NCBI RefSeq assembly: GCF_023278185.1
Contig: NZ_CP066356.1
Coordinates: 6,192,001-6,256,000 of the forward strand
DNA: 64,000 bases
Reading direction: 5' to 3'
Source: Bradyrhizobium elkanii USDA 76
Lineage (GTDB): Bacteria > Pseudomonadota > Alphaproteobacteria > Rhizobiales > Xanthobacteraceae
How positions within the stretch are numbered: position 1 is the first letter of the stretch; every line of letters starts with the position of its first letter. Shown one piece after another: positions 16,005 through 24,005 of this stretch. A program made the position numbers and the translations under genes. Below the pieces are notes generated by a model. That model made no database searches, was not told where the DNA came from, and saw only the letters and a program-made list of their open reading frames with translations.

Positions 16005-16310
16005 ATGAGTTCATCGGCTGGCGAAACCGAGGCCGCGCTGGTGGCCCTCCTCCATCTCATCCGCCTGATGGGCGCCGAACTCGTCGCAGGCCAGCACCGC
16101 GACGACGTCGAGGTGCTGGTCAAGGCGATCGAGACCAAGCTGCGAGCGGCCCGCTTCCCGGCCGACATGCCGAATCAGGACATCGTCAGAGGTCTGGACC
16201 TTGCACAGGCCAGACTGCGTCCGATCTTCGAAGAGCTGCGCGCAAGGTCGGAGAAGGCACATCTGAGCGACCAGCTGCTGCTGGCTCCCAGGCCTTCACG
16301 TATCCACTAA
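16005..16310 (+). CDS. hypothetical helical protein, 101 aa
   Basis: A soluble, mostly helical small protein without signal peptide or cysteines. The ATG is preceded by GAGAG. The sequence has a regular amphipathic pattern (ALVALLHLIRLMGAEL, DVEVLVKAIETKLRAARF). No family is recognised. It is divergent from the sugar transferase and ends 14 bp before the convergent OrfA-like gene. Confidence 0.5.
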   Translation: MSSSAGETEAALVALLHLIRLMGAELVAGQHRDDVEVLVKAIETKLRAARFPADMPNQDIVRGLDLAQARLRPIFEELRARSEKAHLSDQLLLAPRPSRIH

Positions 16311-16323
16311 CGGATAGCTTACG

Positions 16324-16698
16324 TCAGCTTTGGGCTTCACCACGGCGGGGCAAGCCGCTCCCGCCGCCGGACCTGAGCGCTAGCTTTTCCTCGATCTTCA
16401 TTTTCTCGAGCAGCAAGTCGGTCACGATCCGGCGCAGCCGTTCATTTTCCAGCCGTAATTCATCAATACGGTTATGGACAGGGGGGATCCCATCTCGATC
16501 ATCGGTGCGAGCGGCGAATTCGGTAACAGTACCATTCGCCTGGTGGCCACGTGCGGCCTCCTGCTTGCGCCAGCGATGAAATGTCATCACGCTAACGCCC
16601 AGCACCTTGCACGCTTGGGCCTGGGACTGCCCCCGCGCCATGAGTTCCTCGGCCTGTTTGACCTTGGAACTGATCTCCTCAGTAGAATGACGCCTCAT
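16324..16698 (-). CDS. orphan IS3 OrfA-like HTH protein, 124 aa
   Basis: The N-terminal 45 residues are an HTH of the transposase_8/OrfA type (QAEELMARGQSQAQACKVLG then SVMTFHRWRKQEA). A leucine zipper follows near residues 80-105 (DELRLENERLRRIVTDLLLE). Normal OrfA is shorter; here a polar insert of about 25 residues separates the HTH from the zipper. No OrfB (integrase core) follows on either side, and no terminal inverted repeats were seen, so this is either an IS remnant or a domesticated DNA-binding protein at the edge of the EPS locus. Confidence 0.75.
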   Translation of the reverse strand: MRRHSTEEISSKVKQAEELMARGQSQAQACKVLGVSVMTFHRWRKQEAARGHQANGTVTEFAARTDDRDGIPPVHNRIDELRLENERLRRIVTDLLLEKMKIEEKLALRSGGGSGLPRRGEAQS

Positions 16699-17365
16699 TG
16701 GTCATCTCATTGCCCCCTAGATTAGCAATCATCGCATGGCCTATAAGCTATGTAAATGCAACAGGAAATTCAAATTGAGGGTTTCCCGGGGGCCTTTCGG
16801 GAGCCTCGAACTTGCCGGTCGGCAGCAACACATAGTGCGAAGAAACGCCGAAGCTGCAAGGTATTGAACGGAATATACGGGGAATATTCCTCCGCTGAAA
16901 GGGCCCGATAAAAAAAGTTATACGACTTTCTGTGTATGAGAGTTTGATCTGGATAACTGGCGCACTGTTTGCATTCTCAAACGGGAAGCAAATGAGAATA
17001 TTCAATCGGTCTCTCGACAGATTGTGAGTGCGCCATGCCTCGCCGCGATAATCGCCTCATCGGTCAAGCGCAACTTTCACAAATTTCTAACAAATTAATC
17101 CCGCGACTTTCGCGTCCGGCCGCTTGCGGGCGTACACGCCCAGCAGTAGTTACTAGGACGTTAGGTGTCATGAGGGTTTCAACATATTTGAGGATTATTT
17201 TCACGAAACCTAACGCTCATATCTCGATCCCCAAATTATCAATTAAGCGCTTTCCCACCCGAGGCCATCAGGCGGAACCACGTCCGCCCGATCATCCACG
17301 AACCATTCCGTGCTGACGCTTGTCAGAGCCAGCCTCTGATCAACATTTTTGCGAGGATCGACACC
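16699..17365. other. AT-richer stretch without convincing gene
   Basis: About 670 bp of lower GC than the flanks. The longest open frame on the minus strand (16748-17005) is Phe/Ile/Pro-mixed with no plausible start signal or known motif. It may be the scar of an old insertion near the orphan OrfA-like gene. Confidence 0.4.
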
Positions 17366-17554
17366 ATGGCGCGTCTCAAGGTCTTCGAAGGGAACCAACC
17401 CGCGTCCAGCGAGGCGGCCGACATCCTGGAACGCCTCGTCGCAGAAAATTGCGAGCTCCGGCATACCGCGGTCGAACTGGTCTTGCAGAATTGGATCCTG
17501 CGCGAGCGTCTGTCCGATGCCGGGGCACGCAAGTCCGTGCCGCAGGAGCACTGA
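17366..17554 (+). CDS. small leucine-zipper protein, 62 aa
   Basis: A short protein dominated by one amphipathic heptad-repeat helix, AADILERLVAENCELRHTAV continuing through ELVLQNWILRERL. There is no signal peptide. The same phrase, ENxxLRxxxVxLxL, is found in the small protein at 17740-17949 and in the zipper of the OrfA-like protein at 16324-16698. Function unknown; a dimerising partner or a fragment of a transposase zipper are both possible. Confidence 0.5.
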   Translation: MARLKVFEGNQPASSEAADILERLVAENCELRHTAVELVLQNWILRERLSDAGARKSVPQEH

Positions 17555-17739
17555 CCGCCCCCACCCTCACGACCGCGATTGTCCGCAGCAACGTCCGCCG
17601 GCCGCCTGAACGAACATTGGGCCGACGCATTCTTCAATTTAGAATTGAAATGTCCGCAACTGCAGGCGTGCCAGCATGCTCGCCGGATTGGCGAGGGTGT
17701 GGCCGCATAATCTGCCGGTGAGAAAGAGGCTGACGGACT

Positions 17740-17949
17740 TCAGCTGTGAACCCGGCGCAGCGCGACGCGCGGGGTGTTCTGCTCACGAGACATGCCGAAC
17801 GAACGCGACGAGCCCGGGCGTTCCTGGATTTCACGTAACTCAGCGATATCAAGCATCAGCGCAACGACTTCGTTGCGCAGCGATTGATTGGTCGCGAGCA
17901 ACGCCTCTTCGATCGGCTGATGCAAATGTTGAACTTTGTGCTGCTTCAT
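17740..17949 (-). CDS. small leucine-zipper protein, 69 aa
   Basis: Starting at the ATG 17949 (MKQHKVQHLHQPIEEALLAT), the protein has one long amphipathic helix, LLATNQSLRNEVVALMLDIA followed by ELREI, and a basic C-terminal tail. Nine of 21 positions match the zipper of the protein at 17366-17554. An upstream extension to 18084 has no helical character and was not used. Function unknown. Confidence 0.5.
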   Translation of the reverse strand: MKQHKVQHLHQPIEEALLATNQSLRNEVVALMLDIAELREIQERPGSSRSFGMSREQNTPRVALRRVHS

Positions 17950-18719
17950 GGCGCGCCCTCGCTCTGCGGTTAAGGGTATGAGCGATGTGATTGAAGTTTC
18001 GATGACAGGGTTATTCCGCGCACATGGAAGGCGGTTAATGGGGCAGGTTTGCGACCAACACGGCTCCGAGTTAAATTTTCTCAATCAGGTTCCACAACCT
18101 GATCGCGAAGCGCTCGATCGGCGGCCTTTGATGTGTCGTGCAGATGAGTTGGCAGCGGCAACGATAAGGCGCGCGGCTGGACAACGCGGCTCAATGCGCG
18201 GCAGAAGCTCTACCAAGCGCATGATATTGCTCGGTGATCATTGATGGCTGCCGTGTCCTGCAATGCTGAACGGGCATTGTCCGGCTATCACAATGTCGCC
18301 GTGTTAGCGATCGCACGGCAAAGGGCGCGTTCGGGTGCACACAAGATATTCCACCAAAGCCGCTCCGTAGACGCAAAATCTGCTGCTGCCACGCCCATCA
18401 AGGATCGCAGAGTGTTTCGATCGGTTGCGAATATTGAAGCAGCTCTGACGGTTCTGAATCGCTCGAGCAATCCGGCGAAGTGAATTCAACGCTGGACATC
18501 GGACCAAGCGCGATTTCGCCTCCGCCGGATCCAAACGCGCTAACGCTATTCTAATTAAAATGAGCGGGACCGAAGCGTCCGGCTTGAACAGAGAGAGCGA
18601 ACGGCTTTCGCGCGCTTGTCGCTTCACTCATACGTGCTTGCACAGTCGCCACGAACAGCAGCGACAGCGAAGATTCGCCATAAGCATCGCTAATTCGCCA
18701 CGCGCGTCGCGATCGCGCG
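17950..18719. other. 770 bp without convincing gene
   Basis: Several short overlapping open frames exist on both strands, none with a signal peptide, known motif or good start context. The composition is mixed and somewhat AT-richer than the genes around it. Nothing further can be supported. Confidence 0.4.
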
Positions 18720-18977
18720 CTATTTCGATTTAGGAGGCGTATCGTCGTCCATCTTGCCACCATTGGCGACGCATTTGTTGAAATAGTCCCGCTGGGCTTT
18801 CGCACCGCCCCTCGCGCTACCGGAAGCGGGATTGCCGGGCTGTAGCGGCGGAAATGCCTTCGCCACCAAAGCATCGCAGGCGCGCGCCACCTGCACGTCG
18901 ATCGCATGCGCCGGAACCATCGCGCAGGAGATCATGATCACGGCTGAAGCGATCGCAAAACCGGAGATAACTCGCAT
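18720..18977 (-). CDS. small secreted protein with two cysteines, 85 aa
   Basis: ATG 18977 gives a clear signal peptide (MRVISGFAIASAVIMISCAM, cleavage after AHA). The mature part of about 60 residues has two cysteines (ARACDAL and FNKCVANGG) and a Pro/Gly-rich centre, ending in an acidic then basic tail. The composition and the good signal peptide argue for a real periplasmic protein. An ATG at 18995 adds six residues. No family name is known to me. Confidence 0.62.
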   Translation of the reverse strand: MRVISGFAIASAVIMISCAMVPAHAIDVQVARACDALVAKAFPPLQPGNPASGSARGGAKAQRDYFNKCVANGGKMDDDTPPKSK

Positions 18978-19053
18978 TGCCACACTCCGTTCCAAGCTGA
19001 ACCAGTTTTTTTTCTCGAGCCCGGACTCGCAAGGAGCGCACTAAAGCATGATC

Positions 19054-19078
19054 CGGAAAAGTGCGAAGCGGTTTTCCG
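19054..19078. repeat. short palindromic intergenic element (CGGAAAA...TTTTCCG)
   Basis: Arms of 7 bp (CGGAAAA and TTTTCCG) with an 11-nt loop, inside the sequence AAAGCATGATCCGGAAAAGT. I recognise this wording as a common dispersed element in Bradyrhizobium-type genomes; only this copy is in the window. It sits downstream of the epimerase gene and upstream of the small secreted protein gene. Confidence 0.55.
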
Positions 19079-19158
19079 TCGCGACAAACGCGGATCGCGT
19101 GTGCGCGAAGATCAGGCTCTGGCCACGTGTTGAAACGTGACGTCGATTCTCGCGGCGC

Positions 19159-20184
19159 CTAGGTCCGATCGACGTCGTGATAGGCCCGATACCAGGCGAC
19201 AAACCTGGCAATGCCATCCTCGATCCGCGTCTGCGGGCGGAAGCCGATTTCACGCTCCAGGTCGGAGACGTCGGCCGACGTCTCCGGTACATCTCCCGGT
19301 TGCATCGGCAACAACTGCTTTTCGGCCTGCCGCCCGAAGCCCCGCTCGAGCAGCGCAACCACTTGCATCAGTTCTTCCGGCCTGCTGTTGCCGATATTGT
19401 AGACCCGCCACGGCGCCCGGCTCGAGCCCGGATCGGGATGCGCTCCCGACCAGTTGACGTCGCCCTCCGGCGCGCGGCCGATCAACCGCATCATCGCCTC
19501 GACCACGTCGTCGACATAGGTGAAGTCGCGCCGCATGTTGCCGTTGTTGAACAGCTGGATCGGCTTGCCCTTGGTGATCGCGTCGGCGAACGCATAGAGC
19601 GCCATGTCCGGCCGATACCATGTCCCATACACGGTGAAAAACCGCAGCCCGGTCGCCGGTACGCGATAGAGATGGCTGTAGGAATGGGCGATCAGCTCGT
19701 TGGCCTTCTTGGTCGCGGCGTACAGGCTGACCGGATGGTCGACATTGTCGTGGACCGAAAACGGCAACTTGGTGTTGGCGCCATAGACCGACGATGAGGA
19801 CGCAAACAACAGGTGCTTGCACGCGGTGTGCCGGCAGCCCTCGAGGACGTTGAGGAAGCCCTCCAGATTGGAATCCGCATAGGCGTGCGGGTTCTGCAGG
19901 GAATAGCGCACGCCGGCCTGCGCGGCGAGATGCACCACGACCTCGAAGCGATAACGCTCGAACAGCGCCTTCATGCCGGCGCGGTCGGCGAGGTCGAGCT
20001 CCACGAAGGTGAAGCCACGGTGCTGCTTGAGCAGATCGAGGCGCGCGCGCTTGAGCGCCGGGTCGTAATAGTCGTTCAGATTGTCGAGGCCGATGACCGG
20101 CTGCCCCGCCCGCAGCAGATGCTCCGCCAGATGGAAGCCGATGAAGCCGGCGCAGCCCGTGACGAGTAGATTGCCTGCGATCAC
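19159..20184 (-). CDS. UDP-glucuronate 4-epimerase-type NAD-dependent SDR
   Basis: Extended short-chain dehydrogenase fold: GCAGFIGFHLAEHLL (NAD-binding GxxGxxG), LDNLNDYYDPALK, FASSSSVYGANTKLPF, and the catalytic YAATKKANE (Tyr-x3-Lys). The NDYYD motif and overall layout are typical of UDP-GlcA 4-epimerases (LpsL/CapI), which make UDP-galacturonate for surface polysaccharides. The usual VYGPWGRPDMA is VYGTWYRPDMA here. A GTG at 20184 puts the Rossmann motif at the expected distance from the start; a GTG at 20238 would add 18 unrelated residues. Soluble, cytoplasmic. It could feed the EPS locus 4 kb away. Confidence 0.88.
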   Translation of the reverse strand: MIAGNLLVTGCAGFIGFHLAEHLLRAGQPVIGLDNLNDYYDPALKRARLDLLKQHRGFTFVELDLADRAGMKALFERYRFEVVVHLAAQAGVRYSLQNPHAYADSNLEGFLNVLEGCRHTACKHLLFASSSSVYGANTKLPFSVHDNVDHPVSLYAATKKANELIAHSYSHLYRVPATGLRFFTVYGTWYRPDMALYAFADAITKGKPIQLFNNGNMRRDFTYVDDVVEAMMRLIGRAPEGDVNWSGAHPDPGSSRAPWRVYNIGNSRPEELMQVVALLERGFGRQAEKQLLPMQPGDVPETSADVSDLEREIGFRPQTRIEDGIARFVAWYRAYHDVDRT

Positions 20185-20281
20185 CAAGTTTTGCCTGTGC
20201 CTTTCGCCTTGCGCCGGACCTTCCGGATCAGCCGTCACACGCGGCAGCCGCAGCTGCCTGCGCGTTGCGCCCCGCTAGGCG

Positions 20282-20698
20282 TCAGTTGCCGGCGGCCGGA
20301 GGCTTGTAGTCCGGAAAGCGGCTCAGGACCGCGGCCTTCATGAACTTGAAGTGCGCAATCTCGGTCGCCAATTCCTTCAGCCGGCGCTGGCCGTTGGAGA
20401 TCTCGGCGTCAAACAGGTCTTGATGATAGTTGTCAAGCGCCTCGCGTTCCAGATATTCGTCGGTGCCGTTGCCGAGGGTTACCGCGGCGCGGGCCAGAAC
20501 ATCGTCGACACGGCGGCCAAGACCGGATTGCTCGCTCTCGGCCGCCTGCAACGCAGCCTCGATCGCGGCCATGATCGATCCGATCCGGGCGCGATCGGTC
20601 TCGGCATCGCGCTCGGCCGAGCGTGCCTTGAAACCTTCCTCGCCGCGCCGCGACCTGATCAGGTCCTGCGCGCGAGACCGCAAAAACAGCTGAAACAT
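20282..20698 (-). CDS. hypothetical coiled-coil protein, 138 aa
   Basis: A soluble, strongly helical protein with charged heptads (RSAERDAETDRARIGSIMAA, NGQRRLKELATEIAHFKFMK). There is no signal peptide and there are no cysteines. The ATG is good and the frame keeps natural residue use throughout. The gene is read in the same direction as the epimerase downstream and the 90-residue protein upstream. No family is recognised. Confidence 0.6.
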   Translation of the reverse strand: MFQLFLRSRAQDLIRSRRGEEGFKARSAERDAETDRARIGSIMAAIEAALQAAESEQSGLGRRVDDVLARAAVTLGNGTDEYLEREALDNYHQDLFDAEISNGQRRLKELATEIAHFKFMKAAVLSRFPDYKPPAAGN

Positions 20699-20754
20699 CT
20701 GTCAGTATCCGGTTCGGGCCCATTCAGGCAGCACAGGTCAAAAATCGCCCGGTC

Positions 20755-21027
20755 TTAGTTAAAAAAGGATGAATTGCCCTCATGCCCGGCCCTCAGGTCG
20801 GCTTTCCACTTGATCCAGGCCTTGTCGTGCTTGTCATAGAGTTCGAGCCACCGTCCCTCACCGGCTGACGGCACCAAGCCGGTCCCGCCCCCGTCCGCCA
20901 GTCCGGGCAGCGAGGCGTCCAGGTCCTCGAACTCCGACGTCTCCTCAAGCGTCAGCCCGACCAGCACGCGCTTGCCACTGACATCGACGACATACCGCCT
21001 TGGCGAATGCCCCCTGAGATCACTCAT
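20755..21027 (-). CDS. hypothetical protein, 90 aa
   Basis: A small acidic protein. The first third looks like a beta-rich tag (RRYVVDVSGKRVLVGLTLEE) and the last third has an aromatic-rich helix (RWLELYDKHDKAWIKWKADL). The centre is Gly-rich. There is no signal peptide. No family is recognised, but residue use is natural and it lies between two genes read in the same direction. Confidence 0.55.
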   Translation of the reverse strand: MSDLRGHSPRRYVVDVSGKRVLVGLTLEETSEFEDLDASLPGLADGGGTGLVPSAGEGRWLELYDKHDKAWIKWKADLRAGHEGNSSFFN

Positions 21028-21196
21028 GACGTGAAAGTTCCCTTGCGATCCGCGAGGCTGGCAACGAGATCAGGCGCACGCCGGCGCGCAACCAACCCGC
21101 CTGCCGCAACGGACGCGGACATGATGACCGATTGCATGTTGCCAGCCAACCCCAACTCATCGCACACCGTCGCGCTACCTCGATCGAACTACTCCG

Positions 21197-21451
21197 CTAG
21201 AACGCGCGACGCATGTGGCCGAACGCACTGACCGGCTGGTCCCGCCTCGACGATTTCGCGGCCGATGGCGCCACATACGGTGCATAGATCCGATATTGCG
21301 CGCGGCGCTTGTGCGATCGCCACGAGCGCGCAGCGAAACCGGAGAAGAAGCCTGCGACGAACACCGCCGCGAGAATCAGAGCAGAAGAAACCATCACAAT
21401 CGTCCACGTTCGCCCCGATGTTATTAACATTCGAAGTTGTGACGACATCAT
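21197..21451 (-). CDS. small single-pass membrane protein, 84 aa
   Basis: One strong transmembrane helix (TIVMVSSALILAAVFVAGFF) is followed by a highly basic segment (ARSWRSHKRRAQYR), which places the C-terminus in the cytoplasm. Starts at 21451, 21448 and 21430 are all possible; none has a good ribosome-binding site, and a longer frame from 21514 adds an unrelated basic tail. Function unknown. Confidence 0.45.
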   Translation of the reverse strand: MMSSQLRMLITSGRTWTIVMVSSALILAAVFVAGFFSGFAARSWRSHKRRAQYRIYAPYVAPSAAKSSRRDQPVSAFGHMRRAF

Positions 21452-21555
21452 GATTGGACGCGCCGAAAGATTGTTCAGCCGCTGGAATTTTTGTGCAATC
21501 TGACGGCGCAACAATGATCAGGCGTCAACAATAGTTGTTCTCGCGAGACAACGTC

Positions 21556-21741
21556 TCAGGAGAACCACCAAAGCATGAATTTCAGGAACATCGAGCTGAG
21601 AAGATAAATCCAACCTGCCATCGCCAGCACCGTCAATCCGACGAAGACACCTGAAACGCTTTTCTCCTTGAGACGGGCCAGCAACGAGTTTTTTTCTTCT
21701 TGCGAATAGAACATCTCAGGCTCAGGACGTATCTGATTCAA
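21556..21741 (-). CDS. small single-pass membrane protein, 61 aa
   Basis: A polar, charged N-terminal half (EEKNSLLARLKEKSVSG) leads into one or two closely spaced hydrophobic segments (VFVGLTVLAMAGWIYLLSSM and FLKFMLWWF). The layout fits a small inner-membrane protein. No family is recognised. Confidence 0.5.
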   Translation of the reverse strand: MNQIRPEPEMFYSQEEKNSLLARLKEKSVSGVFVGLTVLAMAGWIYLLSSMFLKFMLWWFS

Positions 21742-22132
21742 ATCAGCTAGCAGTCAATTTCGATGATCTCGTGACGCGTCGCCGCAGCCATTCGCCTCGC
21801 GCATCACAGATCACCGCTGCAAAACGCGGCCAAGCTGCAGGCCATCGCTCAGGGAAATTCCATTCGACCCGATCTGGAATTCGACGTCGGCGATCGCGGC
21901 AACCCGCACGCCGGAATTTCCACTTGCATTCTGGTCCGATCGACGTCGCGTCCTTGCGTCAAGACGATCGTGCAGCTTGACCATGCAATGTGACCCGCAT
22001 GCGGGATAGCCGCGCGCCGGAAGCCGACGCGATCGACCGAACGGATTCTTCCCGGGAGCAATCTGCCCGCTTCGCCCCGCCTGTCAGTCTAACAATCAAG
22101 TCCTCGCACGCGGCCAACCAATGATCATCGCC
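21742..22132. other. 391 bp without convincing gene
   Basis: Only Arg/Ser-rich short frames are open here, with no start signal, membrane segment or motif. No palindrome or terminator stands out. Confidence 0.4.
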
Positions 22133-22285
22133 TCACACGCGGAAAAAGGCGAACCAGACAATGCCGAGGATCAGGACGGCCAGCCCTGTCGAGGCCGTGA
22201 GCAGCGCGAGAACCGAAGGTCCAGGCTCGGCCTGGCGCGCCTCGGTCGGGGTTTCAACGATTTGACCGTGTCGTTCCGTTGCCAT
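22133..22285 (-). CDS. small tail-anchored-like membrane protein, 50 aa
   Basis: The ATG at 22285 has AAAGAGG about 7 nt upstream, a strong ribosome-binding site. The protein has a polar N-terminal 22 residues and one C-terminal transmembrane helix (VLALLTASTGLAVLILGIVW) ending in FAFFRV. Longer in-frame extensions to 22627 run through unrelated sequence and have no such start. It is divergent from Ku. Function unknown. Confidence 0.55.
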   Translation of the reverse strand: MATERHGQIVETPTEARQAEPGPSVLALLTASTGLAVLILGIVWFAFFRV

Positions 22286-22548
22286 GGCAACCTCTTTGCT
22301 TAAGTGCCTGTAATTCCGGCGTTGCCGCTCCCCTTCGACAGCCAACGCGTGATCGGGAGCGATGTTCCGAGCGCTTCGACGGCTGCCCAACGGCAGTCCC
22401 GCCCGCCGCGTCAAACCGGCGCAGCGCGAGGTCACGGTTAACGCCGTTGCGAGATTCACCGGGCCGTGTTGTTTCAAACTGGGGTTCCCGGTGTTATCCT
22501 TGACCGTTCCGTCGGTTGCGTAATCGGAGTTTCCCCGGAGTTTCCCCC

Positions 22549-23526
22549 ATGGCCCCTCGTGCCAATTGGAAGGGCTTTTTGCGCCTTTCGCTCGTGACTT
22601 GCCCGGTTGCCCTGTACCCGGCGACATCGGATACCGAAAAGGTCTCCTTCAACCAGATCAACCGTAAGACCGGCCACCGCATCAAATACGCCAAGGTCGA
22701 CGCGGAGACCGGCGAGGAAGTCTCCACCGAAGACATCATGAAGGGCTACAAGGTCGACACCGACACCTATATCGAGGTCACCAAGGAAGAGCTCGACGAC
22801 ATCGCGCTGGATTCGACCCGCACCATCGAGATCGACGAATTCGTGCCGCGCAGCGAGATCGACAGCCGCTATCTGATCCGCCCCTACTACCTCGTTCCCG
22901 ACGGCAAGGTCGGCCACGACGCCTTTGCGGTGATCCGCGAGACCATCCGCAGCCTGAACAAGGTCGCGATCGGCCGCGTGGTGCTGACCAACCGCGAGCA
23001 CATCATCGCGCTCGAGCCGCTCGACAACGGGCTGATGGGCACGCTGTTGCGCTACCCGTATGAGGTGCGCAGCGAGAAGGAGTATTTCGACGACATCCAG
23101 GATGTGAAGATCACCAAGGACATGCTCGATCTCGCCAAGCACATCGTCGAGCAGAAGTCCGCCGACTTCGATCCGGAGGAGTTCGAGGACCGCTACGAGC
23201 AGGCGCTGATCGACCTGATCAACCAGAAGCGCAACGGCATCAAGGTTGCCAAGCCCGCGGCGAAGACCAGCGGCAACGTCATCAACCTGATGGACGCGCT
23301 GAAGAAGAGCCTCGCCAACGAGAAGCAGGCCGCGCCCGCCAAGGCCGAGGCAAAGGCGGCGAAGGGCAAGAAGCCGAAGAAGCGCATCGAGGGCCAGCGC
23401 GAAATGCTGCTGCCGATCTCGGGCAGCGGCAAGCGCGAGCCCAAGGAAGCCGCCAAGCCCGAGCCAAAGAAGGCCGAGAAGACAACGCGCGCCCAGGGCA
23501 CCGCGGCGCGCAAGAAGGCAGGCTAG
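22549..23526 (+). CDS. ku: Ku protein for non-homologous end joining, 325 aa
   Basis: The start MAPRANWKGFLRLSLVTCPV is the usual opening of bacterial Ku, with GGAG upstream of ATG 22549. The Ku core beta-barrel is seen through residue 220 (SFNQINRKTGHRIKYAKVDA, YLIRPYYLVPDGK, RVVLTNREHIIALEPLDNG). The C-terminal 75 residues are a Lys/Ala/Pro-rich basic tail, common in rhizobial Ku proteins and thought to bind DNA and partners. It bridges double-strand breaks and recruits LigD. No ligD lies next to it in this window. Confidence 0.96.
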   Translation: MAPRANWKGFLRLSLVTCPVALYPATSDTEKVSFNQINRKTGHRIKYAKVDAETGEEVSTEDIMKGYKVDTDTYIEVTKEELDDIALDSTRTIEIDEFVPRSEIDSRYLIRPYYLVPDGKVGHDAFAVIRETIRSLNKVAIGRVVLTNREHIIALEPLDNGLMGTLLRYPYEVRSEKEYFDDIQDVKITKDMLDLAKHIVEQKSADFDPEEFEDRYEQALIDLINQKRNGIKVAKPAAKTSGNVINLMDALKKSLANEKQAAPAKAEAKAAKGKKPKKRIEGQREMLLPISGSGKREPKEAAKPEPKKAEKTTRAQGTAARKKAG

Positions 23527-23567
23527 CGGCAGCGACCACAAGATGAGCCCGGTCCACAGCGCCTGAG

Positions 23568-23810
23568 ATGTCCCGGTCGAGGATGCCCTGGTCGACGCCG
23601 TTTGACGAACCGATCGCGCTGCATCGCGGCGGCACGCTGGTGACGCTGCAGCACGCTGCCGACTACATCATGAAGCTATCGGAAGACACCCAGCAGGAGA
23701 CGCGCTGGCAGATCGCGGTCGAGCATCTGATCAATGCGGCGGAACAAGGTGCCGGCTGGTTGATGTTCGCGCGCATCGCGATGCTGCGCGCGTTGAATGG
23801 GGACGACTGA
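23568..23810 (+). CDS. small hypothetical protein, 80 aa
   Basis: The first 20 residues read PWSTPFDEPIALHRGGTL, then an amphipathic helical part (LQHAADYIMKLSEDTQQETR, QIAVEHLINAAEQG). Soluble, without signal peptide. I have seen proteins with this opening in Bradyrhizobium genomes but know no function. It follows Ku by 41 bp in the same direction and is convergent with the pilin gene. Confidence 0.68.
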   Translation: MSRSRMPWSTPFDEPIALHRGGTLVTLQHAADYIMKLSEDTQQETRWQIAVEHLINAAEQGAGWLMFARIAMLRALNGDD

Positions 23811-23816
23811 ATCTGG

Positions 23817-23836
23817 AAAATGCCGAGCTGTCGGCA
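23817..23836 (-). terminator. rho-independent terminator of the pilin gene
   Basis: On the minus strand the pilin stop is followed by TGCCGA-CAGC-TCGGCA (6-bp perfect stem, 4-nt loop) and TTTT. The stem starts 4 bp after the stop codon. Confidence 0.65.
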
Positions 23837-23840
23837 GCGC

Positions 23841-24005
23841 TTACTTGAATGCCGAACTGACGGCATTGAATTGGCCGCTCACACTGGTGCCGATGCCCCT
23901 GACGCCGGCGACGATCACGATGCTGATGCCGCCGGCGATGATGGCGTATTCAATGGCCGTCGCCCCGACCTCATCACGCAGAAACCTTGCCATCAACGCG
24001 CGCAT
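23841..24005 (-). CDS. Flp/Fap-type pilin, 54 aa
   Basis: The translation starts MRALMARFLRDEVGATAIEY and continues AIIAGGISIVIVAGVRGIGT. This has the DExGATAIEYA motif around the Flp prepilin cleavage and helix start, followed by one hydrophobic helix, which defines the small type IVb pilins exported by Tad/Cpa systems. GGAG lies 6 nt before the ATG and a terminator follows the stop. Length is typical for the family. No tad/cpa assembly gene is in the window, so it is an orphan locus here and would depend on machinery elsewhere. It is short enough to be missed by usual gene-length cut-offs. Confidence 0.9.
   Translation of the reverse strand: MRALMARFLRDEVGATAIEYAIIAGGISIVIVAGVRGIGTSVSGQFNAVSSAFK

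Noticed and set aside
16748..17005. 85-codon minus-strand frame in the AT-rich stretch
   Set aside because: No ribosome-binding site, no motif, and residue use unlike the neighbouring genes.
18241..18483. 80-codon plus-strand frame
   Set aside because: No start signal or recognisable pattern; overlaps equally long frames on the other strand.
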